A DNA stretch of 64,000 nt from Dactylosporangium siamense (lineage in GTDB: Bacteria; Actinomycetota; Actinomycetes; Mycobacteriales; Micromonosporaceae). A model generated the notes under the pieces. That model worked only from the letters and a program-made list of their open reading frames with translations. It did not search any database and was not told the DNA's origin. The translations under genes were made by a program, and so were the position numbers. How positions within the stretch are numbered: position 1 is the stretch's first letter; each line of letters starts with the position of its first letter. Positions 24,589-32,744 of this stretch are shown piece after piece. The stretch covers positions 1-64,000 of the forward strand of contig NZ_BONQ01000130.1 in the NCBI RefSeq assembly GCF_016862795.1, in the 5' to 3' direction.

Positions 24589-25501
24589 GCTGCACTCCCA
24601 GTGCGTTGTCGGCGCCTTCTTCGCGTAGGTCGCGGGCCAAGGCACGGCCCACCTCCGCGGCATCGGCGAGCGTTCCGGTGCGTGACAGCCGGAGGGCGAA
24701 CCCGCCGTCCGGGCTGAAGACCGCACCGCGCAGATAGATCTCCGGGCCGTCGTCGCCTTCTGCGACCTCGGCCAGTGCCGCGATCGGGGCGGAACAGCCC
24801 GCCTCGAGCTCGGCCAACAGCGCCCGCTCGGCGGTGACCGCCGCGCGGGTGTATTCGTCGTCGAGCGCGGCGAGGAGTTCGCGCAGCTCGGCATCGTCTT
24901 CCCGGCACTCGACCGCGAGTGCGCCCTGCGCGGGGGCGGGCAGCATCAGCAGCGGGTCGAGGACCTCGGTGGCTTCGCCGGCGCGGCCGAGGCGGGTCAG
25001 GCCGGCGTGGGCGAGCACGATCGCGTCGAACTCGCCCTCGGCGAGCTTGCGCAGGCGGGTGTCGACGTTGCCGCGCAGCGGCAGCGGTTCGAACCGGCGG
25101 CCGAGGGCGTTGAGCTGGGCGATGCGGCGCAGCGCGCCGGTGCCGATCCGCGCGCCGGCGGGCAGCTCGTTGAGGGTCAGGCCGCCGCGGGCGACGAGGG
25201 CGTCGCGGGGGTCGTGCCGCTGCGGGATCGCGGCGATGACGAGGCCCTTGGCCTGCGCGGTGGGCAGGTCCTTGTAGGAGTGCACCGCGAAGTCGATCTC
25301 GTTGGCGACCAGCGCGTCGCGCAGGGCGGACACGAAGACGCCGACGCCGAGGGTCTGGATGGGCGCGCTGGACCGGTCGCCGGTGGTCACGATCTCGACG
25401 AGCTCGACGTCGCGGCCGGTCCGGTCCCGGACGGCCTGGGCGACGGTGCCGGACTGCGCCATTGCCAGGGCGCTGCCCCGGGTGCCGAGTCGGAGTGTCA
25501 T
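24572..25501 (-). CDS. hemC: Porphobilinogen deaminase (hydroxymethylbilane synthase)
   Basis: The 309-residue protein starts MTLRLGTRGSALAMAQ and has VHSYKDLPT, LRRIAQLNALG, LRGNVDTRLRKL, and the cofactor-attachment cysteine in LEAGCSAPIAAL (about C236), all hallmarks of HemC. It polymerises four porphobilinogens into hydroxymethylbilane. It overlaps hemA by four bases upstream and hemD by 17 bases downstream, consistent with a single transcript under Rex control. Confidence 0.95.
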   Translation of the reverse strand: MTLRLGTRGSALAMAQSGTVAQAVRDRTGRDVELVEIVTTGDRSSAPIQTLGVGVFVSALRDALVANEIDFAVHSYKDLPTAQAKGLVIAAIPQRHDPRDALVARGGLTLNELPAGARIGTGALRRIAQLNALGRRFEPLPLRGNVDTRLRKLAEGEFDAIVLAHAGLTRLGRAGEATEVLDPLLMLPAPAQGALAVECREDDAELRELLAALDDEYTRAAVTAERALLAELEAGCSAPIAALAEVAEGDDGPEIYLRGAVFSPDGGFALRLSRTGTLADAAEVGRALARDLREEGADNALGVQHDPHP

Positions 25502-26784
25502 GGGTGCACCTCACCTGCGGCGGCCGGGTCGATGGCGGACGTGGGGATCTGCAGGTCGAACAGCTCCCGAAGCGCCTGAGCATATGTCTCGCCACCGGGT
25601 TCGGCGGCGAGTTGCCGGACGCGAACGGTCGGCTGGTGCAGCAGTCGCTGGACGATGCGGTGGATGCTGTGGGCCACTTCGGCGCGGTGCCCGTCGGTGA
25701 GTTCGGGGCAGCGCTGGGCCAGGCGGCCGAGCTCGGCCTCGACGACCTCGTCGGCGCGGGCGCGCAGGGCGGCGACGGTGGGCGCGACGTCGGCGCCGCG
25801 CAGCCAGGTGAGGAACGCCTCGACCTCGCCGGCGACGATGTCCTCGGCGGCGCGCTGCTCGGCGTCGGCGGTCGTCGACAGCGACTCCGACAGCAGCTCG
25901 ATGTCGACGAGGGTGACGCCGGGCAGGTCACCGACGCCGGGAGCGACGTCGCGCGGGAGCGCGAGGTCGAGCACCAGCAGCGGGTGGCCGGCCGCGCCGA
26001 CGAGAGCGGCGTCCAGGACGGGTCCGGGTGACGCGGTGGCGCTGATGACGACGTCGACCTGCTCGAGGGCCGTCGGGAGGGTGGCGTACGGCACCGCGAT
26101 GGCGCCGTGCAGTTCGGCGAGGCGCTCCGCGCGGCCGGCGCTGCGGTTCGTGACATACAGCGGGTGCGCGCCGGAGCGGCGCAGCGTCGCCAGTGACAGC
26201 GCGCCCATCGCGCCGGCGCCGATGACCAGGGCGGGCCGGCCCTCGATGGTGCCGGTGGCGCCCTGCCCGTAGGCGAGGGCGGCGCTGACGACGCTCTGAC
26301 CGGCCCGGTCGATCTCGGTCTCGGCGTGGACGCGTTTACCGACGCGCAGCGCCTGCTGGAGCAGCTCGTGCAGGACCCGGCCGGCGGTGCCCTGTTCGGC
26401 GGCGACGCCGTACGCGTCGCGGAGCTGCCCGAGGATCTGCGCCTCACCGACGACCATGGAGTCGAGGCCGGCGGCGACGCGGAAGGCGTGGCGGACGGCG
26501 TCGACCTCGTAGTGGACGTACAGCTGTGGGGCGAGCTCGCCGACGGTCGTGCCGGAGCGGGCGGCGAGGATGCCGCCGATGTCGGCGAGGGCGCCGTGGA
26601 ACGCGGTGACGGAGGCGTAGATCTCGACCCGGTTGCAGGTGGAGAGCATGACGGCCTCGTCGACGTACGGCTGGGCGACGAGGTCGGCGAGGACGGCCGG
26701 CATTTCGTCGCCGGCGACGGCGACGCGCTCGAGCAGGGGCACCCCTGCGGTTCGGTGCGAGATCCCTACAACGAGAAGGTTCAC
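25498..26784 (-). CDS. hemA: Glutamyl-tRNA reductase
   Basis: The 428-residue protein starts MNLLVVGISHRTAGVPLLERV, with the catalytic Cys50 in LSTCNRVEIY, the NADPH-binding GAGAMGALSLATL and ISATASPGP regions, and a C-terminal dimerisation helix. It reduces glutamyl-tRNA(Glu) to glutamate-1-semialdehyde, the committed step of C5-pathway heme synthesis. The GTG start at 26784 overlaps the rex stop (GTGA). Confidence 0.95.
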   Translation of the reverse strand: MNLLVVGISHRTAGVPLLERVAVAGDEMPAVLADLVAQPYVDEAVMLSTCNRVEIYASVTAFHGALADIGGILAARSGTTVGELAPQLYVHYEVDAVRHAFRVAAGLDSMVVGEAQILGQLRDAYGVAAEQGTAGRVLHELLQQALRVGKRVHAETEIDRAGQSVVSAALAYGQGATGTIEGRPALVIGAGAMGALSLATLRRSGAHPLYVTNRSAGRAERLAELHGAIAVPYATLPTALEQVDVVISATASPGPVLDAALVGAAGHPLLVLDLALPRDVAPGVGDLPGVTLVDIELLSESLSTTADAEQRAAEDIVAGEVEAFLTWLRGADVAPTVAALRARADEVVEAELGRLAQRCPELTDGHRAEVAHSIHRIVQRLLHQPTVRVRQLAAEPGGETYAQALRELFDLQIPTSAIDPAAAGEVHP

Positions 26785-27527
26785 GTGGCCACCGCCTCCC
26801 CGCCGAGCCGGTTGGCCATGCCGACCCGCCCGGGTTTCTGCACCGCGGCCGGCAGCGCGGTGAGCGCTGACTTGCGGTGCTCGTGGAAGGACAGGATTTG
26901 CAGTTCGATGGCCAGGTCGACCTTACGCACGTCGACACCGTCGGGGACGTTCAAGACACAGGGTGCGAAATTCAGGACACTCGTCACGCCGGCCTCGACA
27001 AGACGGTCCGCGACGTGCTGGGCGGCGTGTGCCGGGGTGGCGATCACGGCGATGGAGATGGACTCCTGGTCGACCACTTCGGGCAGGTCGTCGATGTGGC
27101 GGACGACGAGGCCGTTGATGTGTTCGCCGACGCGGCTGTGGTCGGCGTCGAAGAGGGCGGCGATGCGGAACCCGCGGGTGCCGAAGCCGGCGTAGCCCGC
27201 GAGGGCGTGACCGAGATTACCCACGCCGACGAGGGCGACGGCCCTGCGGTGGGTGAGGCCGAGGACCTGCTCGATCTGGTCGATGAGCAGGGTCACGTCG
27301 TAGCCGACGCCGCGGGTGCCGGTGCGGCCGAGGTGCGAGAGGTCTTTGCGGAGCTTGGCGGAGTTGACGCCGGCGGCCGCTGCGAGGCCCTCCGAGGAGA
27401 CCGTGTCGTGCCCGTCCTCTGCGAGGTGGTGCAGGGCGCGTAGGTACTCCGGAAGCCTGGCGACGGTCGCCTCCGGAAGGTCCGGAAAGTCCGGTCCGTC
27501 GGTGGGGCCGGTGCGCTGCTGGCTCAT
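26781..27527 (-). CDS. rex: Redox-sensing transcriptional repressor Rex
   Basis: The 248-residue protein has an N-terminal winged helix (about 20-80, VSSEGLAAAAGVNSAKLRKDLSHLG) and a Rossmann NAD(H)-binding domain starting VALVGVGNLGHAL, followed by the domain-swapped C-terminal helix. Rex senses NADH/NAD+ and in Streptomyces represses respiratory and heme genes including its own rex-hemACD operon. ATG 27527 is chosen because the family N-terminus begins just after it. The first gene of rex-hemA-hemC-hemD-hemB; a matching operator overlaps its promoter. Confidence 0.93.
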   Translation of the reverse strand: MSQQRTGPTDGPDFPDLPEATVARLPEYLRALHHLAEDGHDTVSSEGLAAAAGVNSAKLRKDLSHLGRTGTRGVGYDVTLLIDQIEQVLGLTHRRAVALVGVGNLGHALAGYAGFGTRGFRIAALFDADHSRVGEHINGLVVRHIDDLPEVVDQESISIAVIATPAHAAQHVADRLVEAGVTSVLNFAPCVLNVPDGVDVRKVDLAIELQILSFHEHRKSALTALPAAVQKPGRVGMANRLGGEAVAT

Positions 27528-27650
27528 GAGTCTCCGTGACGACGACGGGTTGTGACGGTGCCCCTGCCCGCAGCCCGATCCGATGGCACCGGAAGGAGGC
27601 CGCTCGCGATGGCTGTTACCGCCTGTGCTAGCGGGGTTCGTCGTTGCAAC

Positions 27651-27679
27651 AGAGTAGGCGCTTGTGAAGCCGTGCACAA
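27651..27679 (-). promoter_or_regulatory. rex promoter with embedded Rex operator (ROP)
   Basis: On the minus strand TTGTGC (complement of 27674-27679), 17 bases, and TACTCT (complement of 27651-27656) form a -35/-10 pair. The palindrome TTGTGAAGCCGTGCACAA at 27662-27679 matches the Streptomyces Rex operator TTGTG-n8-CACAA and covers the -35 element and spacer. Bound Rex should block RNA polymerase, giving autoregulation of the heme operon. Confidence 0.75.
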
Positions 27680-27876
27680 ATCGCGATCTTGAAGCGTCCA
27701 CGCCAACCATGCAGAGGTCAGCGCCCGCCCGTGCGGCCCACGTCCCCGTGGAATGCCCCCGCGGCACCTGTGTGCCCCTTTCCCCGGACCAGGCCGGCAG
27801 CGGGCGGGCGCTCGATTGAGTATCACCATAAAATCGGGCATAACGCCGCCGACACGCTGGAGTCGTTTTCCCACCG

Positions 27877-27914
27877 GTAGTCAGACTACACGTGCCGGTA
27901 GGGTTGCCCCTACC
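27877..27914. promoter_or_regulatory. Two inverted repeats upstream of the sensor kinase
   Basis: GTAGT-cag-ACTAC (27877-27889) and GGTAGGG-ttgc-CCCTACC (27897-27914) are perfect and lie 40-80 bases before GTG 27955. The related GTAG cores suggest a regulator site, perhaps of the paired response regulator; a leader hairpin is the alternative. Confidence 0.4.
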
Positions 27915-27954
27915 AGCGAGTGGCCGGTCCGCGGGATGGGATGAAAGAGGCGTC

Positions 27955-29265
27955 GTGCATAGCGTCGATGACATGACAACGACCATCACTCCTCGCCACC
28001 GCGGCATCTTCCGTCAGCTCGGCGTCGACACGCAGTACGTGCTGCTCGGCTTCCCTCTCGGCCTCGTGACCGTGGTGCTGTTCCTCGTCGGGTTCAGCCT
28101 CGGCCTGGGCCTGCTCGTGACCGTGCTCGGCTTCCCGATCCTGGTCGCGACACTCTTCCAGGCCCGCGGTTTCGCCACCGTCGAACGCGCCCGGATCGGA
28201 CCGGTGCTGCGGACCCGGCTACCACATCCGTACTACAAGAAACCCGACCCCGACGACGGCTTCTGGCGCAAGATGCTGGTGCCCCTCAGCGACGGCCAGT
28301 CGTGGCTGGACCTGCTGCACGGCATCCTGCGGTTCATCCCGAGCACGATCGCGTTCGTGTTCGTCGTCACCTGGTGGGCCGGCGCCCTCGGCGGTGTCAC
28401 CACCATTCTATGGGACTGGTCGATCCCCCGCCCACCGGACAACAAGGACCTCAACGAGCTCATCGGCCTCGGCAGTGGCGACAACGTGCGGATCCTGCTG
28501 TACACCGGCATCGGCATCATCTTCGCGCTCACCCTGCTGCCGGTCGTGCGGGGCGCGGCACAGCTGGAGGCGCAGTTCGCCCGGGCGCTGCTCAACGGCG
28601 TCAACGAGCTGCGTGAGCAGGTCGCGGCCGCCGAGGCCGGCCGGGACGCGGCCCGGGCGCAGCGGGAGGCCGCCGTGTCCGCCGAGGCGACCGCCCTGCG
28701 CCGGCTCGAACGGGACATCCACGACGGCCCGCAGCAGCGCCTGGTGCGCCTCGCGATGGACCTCGGCCGCGCCGACCTGCAGTTCGAGTCGGACCCGCAG
28801 GCGGCCCGCGCGACGGTCGCCGAGGCCCTCGCCCAGACCCGGGAGACGCTCGACGAGCTGCGGGCGCTGTCGCGGGGGATCGCGCCGCCGATCCTGGTCG
28901 ACCGGGGGCTGCGGGCGGCGCTGACCGCGCTCGCCGGCCGGTCGCCGGTGCCCGTGGACCTGGAGCTGCCGGAGCTGGACGAGCGGCTCGCGGAGAGCCT
29001 GGAGACCACGACCTACTTCGTCGTCGCCGAGGCGCTGACGAACGTCGCGAAGCACAGCGGCGCCGAGGAGGCCACGGTGCGGCTGCAGCGCTCCGCCTAC
29101 GGGCTGCTGGTCACGGTCGAGGACGACGGGGCCGGCGGCGCCAGCTTCGCCAAGGGCCACGGCCTGACGGGTCTCGCGGACCGGGTCAAGGCGGCCGGCG
29201 GTGAGATGACCGTCACCAGCCCCGCCGGCGGCGGCACCCGCCTCACCGCCATCCTGCCGACGTGA
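27955..29265 (+). CDS. Sensor histidine kinase, NarL/DesK class with N-terminal sensor domain
   Basis: The 436-residue protein has several membrane helices in a PF13796-type sensor region (about 10-205), a short coiled coil, a HisKA_3 dimerisation domain with phosphoacceptor H256 in RDIHDGPQQR, and a HATPase_c domain with EALTNVAKHSGA, DDGAGG and GHGLTGLADRV. It should autophosphorylate and pass phosphate to the convergent response regulator. GTG 27955 has AAGAGG at good spacing; ATG 27973 is an alternative. The inducing signal is unknown. Confidence 0.88.
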   Translation: MHSVDDMTTTITPRHRGIFRQLGVDTQYVLLGFPLGLVTVVLFLVGFSLGLGLLVTVLGFPILVATLFQARGFATVERARIGPVLRTRLPHPYYKKPDPDDGFWRKMLVPLSDGQSWLDLLHGILRFIPSTIAFVFVVTWWAGALGGVTTILWDWSIPRPPDNKDLNELIGLGSGDNVRILLYTGIGIIFALTLLPVVRGAAQLEAQFARALLNGVNELREQVAAAEAGRDAARAQREAAVSAEATALRRLERDIHDGPQQRLVRLAMDLGRADLQFESDPQAARATVAEALAQTRETLDELRALSRGIAPPILVDRGLRAALTALAGRSPVPVDLELPELDERLAESLETTTYFVVAEALTNVAKHSGAEEATVRLQRSAYGLLVTVEDDGAGGASFAKGHGLTGLADRVKAAGGEMTVTSPAGGGTRLTAILPT

Positions 29266-29268
29266 AGG

Positions 29269-29295
29269 GTCCCGCCGGCCAGTCGCCGGCGGGAC
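29269..29295. terminator. Perfect 11-bp bidirectional terminator between kinase and regulator genes
   Basis: GTCCCGCCGGC (29269-29279), loop CAGTC, GCCGGCGGGAC (29285-29295). It fills the 36-base gap between two converging genes, so it serves both strands. Confidence 0.75.
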
Positions 29296-29301
29296 GACCG
29301 G

Positions 29302-29955
29302 TCAGCTCTGCAGATACGTCAGCACCGCCAGCACCCGGCGGTGCTGTTCGTCGTCCGGGGGCAGGTCGAGCTTGGTGAAGATGTTCTTGACGTGCTTCTC
29401 CACCGCGCCGTCGGTGACCACCAGCTTGCGGGCGATCGCCGTGTTGGACCGGCCCTCGGCCATCAGGCCCAGCACCTCCCGCTCGCGCGGGGTGAGGCTG
29501 CGCAGCGGGTCGTCGCGGCGGCGGCGGACCAGCAGCTGCCCGACCACCTCCGGGTCCAGGACGGTGGCGCCGGTCGCGACGCGCTGCATCCCGTCGAGGA
29601 AGTCGGCGACCTCCGACACCCGGTCCTTGAGCAGGTAGCCCACGGCACCGGCGCGGTCGGCGAGGAGGTCGTCGGCGTAGGACACCTCGACGTACTGCGA
29701 CAGGACCAGGATCGGGGTGCCGGGCACCTGCCGGCGGGCCTCGACCGCGGCGCGCAGCCCCTCGTCGGTGTGTGACGGCGGCATCCGCACGTCGACGATC
29801 GCGACGTCGGGCCGGTGCTCGACGACCGCCTCGACGAGGCTGGGACCGTCCCCGACGGCGGCGACGACCGTGTGGCCGCTCTCGGTGAGCAGCCGGACCA
29901 GGCCCTCCCGCAGCAGCACCGCGTCGTCCGCCACGACCACCCGGAGGCTGGTCAT
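29302..29955 (-). CDS. NarL/LuxR-family response regulator
   Basis: The 217-residue protein has a receiver domain (about 1-120, VVVADDAVLLREG, phosphoacceptor Asp near 54 in VAIVDVRMPP, Lys in YLLKDRV) and a LuxR helix-turn-helix (about 150-210, LTPREREVLGLMAEGRSNTAIARKL). It is the probable partner of the sensor kinase encoded convergently just beyond the shared terminator. It overlaps the HAD gene upstream by four bases, so it is expressed from the acyl-CoA synthetase operon, not together with its kinase. Confidence 0.9.
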   Translation of the reverse strand: MTSLRVVVADDAVLLREGLVRLLTESGHTVVAAVGDGPSLVEAVVEHRPDVAIVDVRMPPSHTDEGLRAAVEARRQVPGTPILVLSQYVEVSYADDLLADRAGAVGYLLKDRVSEVADFLDGMQRVATGATVLDPEVVGQLLVRRRRDDPLRSLTPREREVLGLMAEGRSNTAIARKLVVTDGAVEKHVKNIFTKLDLPPDDEQHRRVLAVLTYLQS

Positions 29956-30587
29956 GCGGCCGCCGCCGTCTCGACCGCTTCCAACAGCGTGGCCGCCACG
30001 GGCAGGCCGGTCGCCTTGAGCAGGGTCACGTCGGTGAAGCCGCCCGCGTACAGCACGCAGGTCGCACCCAGCGAGGTCGCGGCCTCGCCGTCGTCGACGG
30101 AGTCGCCGATCAGGACCACCTCCGCCGGGTCGAGCCGCAGGGCCTGCAGGTGCCGGTCCAGGTAGGCGGCCTTGCGGTGGCCGCCGACGGTGCCGGGCAG
30201 GCCGTCGACGCGGACCAGGTGGGCACCGAGGCCGTGCCGCTCGACCTCGATGAGCAGCTCGTCGTGGAAGAACATCGACAGCAGCGACTGGGTGCCGGTC
30301 CAGCGGGCCATCGCCTCGAGGGCGTCCGGCGCGAGCTTCACGTCGGCCATGCCCAGCCGGTACGCGTCGTGGAACGCGTCGTCGAGCAGCTGGAACTCGA
30401 CCTCGTCGACGGGCCGTTCCAGGACGTGGGCGTAGTAGTCGAGGATCGGCCGGCGGAAGTCGCGGCGGTGGTCCTCGGCGGTGATCACCGGCCCGCCGAT
30501 GGTGGCCAGGCAGACGTTGGTGGCGTCGACGACGAGTTTCAGGTCGTCCAGGAGGGTCCCGTTCCAGTCCCAAACCAGGTGCTTCAC
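29952..30587 (-). CDS. HAD-superfamily hydrolase
   Basis: The 211-residue protein begins VKHLVWDWNGTLLDD, with HAD motif I DWNGT, motif III lysine region in GGHRKAAYLDRHL, and motif IV IGDSVDDGEAA. Cap-type helices lie in between. It is a cytosolic phosphatase or phosphoglycolate phosphatase-like enzyme of unknown substrate. GTG 30587 agrees with the family start and overlaps the glutaredoxin-like stop by four bases. Confidence 0.85.
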   Translation of the reverse strand: MKHLVWDWNGTLLDDLKLVVDATNVCLATIGGPVITAEDHRRDFRRPILDYYAHVLERPVDEVEFQLLDDAFHDAYRLGMADVKLAPDALEAMARWTGTQSLLSMFFHDELLIEVERHGLGAHLVRVDGLPGTVGGHRKAAYLDRHLQALRLDPAEVVLIGDSVDDGEAATSLGATCVLYAGGFTDVTLLKATGLPVAATLLEAVETAAAA

Positions 30588-30829
30588 CCGGGTGAGGATA
30601 GCCGCATGTCGCGCAGGAGCCGGTCCTCCTCGACCCGCCAGTAGCCGTGCTCCTTGCCGTCGAGGAGGACGACGGGGATGCGGAAGCCGTACTCGTCCTC
30701 CAGGGCGTCGTCGCCGGTGATGTCGATCTCGGTCCAGTCCTCGCCGGTCGCGGCCGCGACCCGGGCCAGGGCCTCCTTGGCGACGTCGCACAGGTGGCAG
30801 CCGGGCCGGGTGTACAGGGTGAGCCTCAT
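30584..30829 (-). CDS. Glutaredoxin-like thioredoxin-fold protein
   Basis: An 81-residue protein beginning MRLTLYTRPGCHLCDVAKEAL, with a CxxC active site (CHLC), a cis-Pro in FRIPVVLLDG, and the small actinobacterial glutaredoxin-like (DUF836-type) fold. It may act in thiol redox exchange, probably with mycothiol. It overlaps both neighbours by four bases. A similar gene sits near serB1 and hemA in mycobacteria, supporting the conserved order. Confidence 0.85.
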   Translation of the reverse strand: MRLTLYTRPGCHLCDVAKEALARVAAATGEDWTEIDITGDDALEDEYGFRIPVVLLDGKEHGYWRVEEDRLLRDMRLSSPG

Positions 30830-32310
30830 CGCAGTGCCGCCTTGCGGATCTTGCCGGTCGCGGAGTGGGGCAACTCGTCGACGAACTCGACCGCGGTCGG
30901 GCACTTGAACCGGGCCAGGTTGCGTTCGCAGTGCGCGATCAGCTCCTCCGCGGTGACCTGCGACCCGGGCCGCCGCACGACGACGACCTTGACGGTCTGG
31001 CCGGTGTACGGATGGGGTACGCCCAGCGCCGCCGCCTCCACGACCGCCGGGTGCGCGGCGAGGACGAGCTCGACCTCGTGCGGGTACACGTTGAACCCGC
31101 TGACCAGGATCAGCTCGCCGAGCCGGTCCACGATGAACAGATCGCCGTCCTCGTCGGCGTAGGCGACGTCACCGGTCGCCCACCAGCCGTCGGCGTCGGG
31201 CGCGCCCTCGCCACCGGGCCAGTAGCCGTCGAAGAGGTTCCGGCCGCGCACGACGATCTCGCCGGGGTCGGTGCGGACCTCGTCGTCCTCGTCGAGGAGG
31301 ACCTCTTCGCCGGCGGCGTCGACGAGCTTCAGTTCGACCCCGGGGATCGCCCGGCCGATGGAGCCGGGCTTCACCGTCGCGCCGGTGAGCGTGCTGGTGA
31401 CGACGGGTGCGGCCTCCGTCAGCCCGTACCCCTGATGCACCGGCTGACCGGTCGCCTCGACGAACCGGCGCTCGGCCGCGGCGTCGAGCGGGGACGCGCC
31501 GCAGACGGCGAGGCGCACCCCGGCCCAGGCGCGGGTGAGCCGCTCCCCCATCAGCGACCAGGCGATGAACATGGGCGGGACGCCGACCACCCCGGTGACG
31601 CCGTGCCGCTCGATGACCTCGAGGGAGTCCGCCGGGTCGAACCGCTCGACGAGCACGCCGCAGGCCCCGTGGTAGGCGACGGCGCCGAGGCCGCTGTTGA
31701 GCCCGTACGCGTGGAAGAGCGGCACGGCGAGCAGCAGCACGTCGTCGGGACGCACGGGCGGCGGGTCGATGGCGGCGAGCTGCTCGTGGTTGGCGAGCAG
31801 GGCGCGGTGCGACAGCATCGCGCCCTTCGGGGCGCCGGCGGTGCCGGACGTGTAGAGCAGGATCGCGAGATCGCTGTGTCCTGGTGGCGTGCTGCCCGCG
31901 GTGAAGAGCTCCCGCAGGTTGCCGCCGAGGGTGTACCTGTGTGCCGCCTCGACGGCATCCGTCACCGTCCTCGTGCCGACGACGACGGCGGCGCCGGAGT
32001 CGGTGACGATGTGCGTCAGCTCGCGCCCGGTGTAGGCGGGGTTGACGGGGACGGCGACGAGCCCGGCGCGCAGCACGCCGAAGAACACGGCGGCGAACTC
32101 GGGCACGTTGGGCAGGGCGACGGCGACCCGGGCGGGGCCGTGCTCGTCGCCGGGCAGGTGGAGGGCGGCCAGGTTGGCGGCGACCGCGTCGACCTGCTGG
32201 TCGAGCTCGGACCAGGTGATCAGGGTGGCGTGTGATCGCAGCGCCGGTCGGGCGCCGTGCGAGGCGGCGGCGCGCCGGACCAGATCGGCGAAGTTGGTGA
32301 CGTCCTGCAC
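30826..32310 (-). CDS. Acyl-CoA synthetase-like AMP-dependent ligase
   Basis: The 494-residue protein has the ANL-superfamily motifs LLYTSGTAGAPKGAM (about 152), GYGLTEAAP, WWATGDVAYADEDGDLFIVDR and the C-terminal PHSATGKIRK with the catalytic lysine. It should activate a carboxylic acid as acyl-AMP and transfer it to CoA; chain length is not predictable. GTG 32310 has no Shine-Dalgarno sequence and may be leaderless. First gene of a four-gene overlapping string (ligase, glutaredoxin, HAD, response regulator). Confidence 0.88.
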   Translation of the reverse strand: MQDVTNFADLVRRAAASHGARPALRSHATLITWSELDQQVDAVAANLAALHLPGDEHGPARVAVALPNVPEFAAVFFGVLRAGLVAVPVNPAYTGRELTHIVTDSGAAVVVGTRTVTDAVEAAHRYTLGGNLRELFTAGSTPPGHSDLAILLYTSGTAGAPKGAMLSHRALLANHEQLAAIDPPPVRPDDVLLLAVPLFHAYGLNSGLGAVAYHGACGVLVERFDPADSLEVIERHGVTGVVGVPPMFIAWSLMGERLTRAWAGVRLAVCGASPLDAAAERRFVEATGQPVHQGYGLTEAAPVVTSTLTGATVKPGSIGRAIPGVELKLVDAAGEEVLLDEDDEVRTDPGEIVVRGRNLFDGYWPGGEGAPDADGWWATGDVAYADEDGDLFIVDRLGELILVSGFNVYPHEVELVLAAHPAVVEAAALGVPHPYTGQTVKVVVVRRPGSQVTAEELIAHCERNLARFKCPTAVEFVDELPHSATGKIRKAALR

Positions 32311-32406
32311 GATCGATCAGTCTGCCACGCCGAGGGTGAGAGCTCGACGACCGGGAAATCACCCGTCACCGATCACCCGGTCGTATGCCAGGGTGCTTAC
32401 GCGTCC

Positions 32407-32524
32407 GACACGCCGACTGAGTAAAGGTCCACTCGATCGTGTGCGTCCGGCGTGTCGTGCCCAAGTAAGAACGGCGTGCCTACGTCCCGTTTGCCCAAGT
32501 TTTCGGCGTGTTGCACGGCGTGTC
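32407..32524. promoter_or_regulatory. Five-copy CGGCGTGTC element array upstream of the sigma-factor gene
   Basis: Copies in the plus orientation at 32448-32456, 32472-32480 (one change), 32504-32512 (one change) and 32516-32524, plus an inverted copy at 32407-32415. The rest of the 383-base gap (32311-32693) has no gene I can support. Such clustering suggests a regulator-binding array controlling the sigma factor, the ligase operon, or both. Confidence 0.45.
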
Positions 32525-32693
32525 GCTGCGAAGTGACGGACAGCATGTGCGCCGGGACGTCCCCGTTCTGTGGGAAGAATTGTGCCCTCACGCCAAAGAC
32601 TGCCCACATGCGGGTGACGCCGGACCTATCATCACCCAAGTCAGCTCACCCCATTTGTTGCGAGTTGACACCCCTCACCCCGAGGAGGCCGAA

Positions 32694-32744
32694 GTGCCCG
32701 TGATCGCGCCGAATAGGCCGTGTGGTCTGGATTGCGACGCATGA
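32694..32744 (+). CDS. 16-residue leader peptide coupled to the sigma-factor gene
   Basis: GTG 32694 follows a near-perfect Shine-Dalgarno GAGGAGG (32682-32688) with five-base spacing. The frame encodes MPVIAPNRPCGLDCDA and stops with TGA 32742-32744, overlapping the sigma-factor ATG 32741 (ATGA). The sigma gene itself has only a weak ribosome site, so its translation probably depends on reading this leader. It has two cysteines in its last seven residues. Confidence 0.6.
   Translation: MPVIAPNRPCGLDCDA

Larger units (their letters stand above)
27528..27954. other. 427-base divergent regulatory region between rex and the sensor kinase
   Basis: No gene is supported. Reading toward rex it contains a promoter and Rex operator at 27651-27679 and then about 120 bases of untranslated leader. 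Reading toward the kinase it contains two inverted repeats at 27877-27914. Confidence 0.6.
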
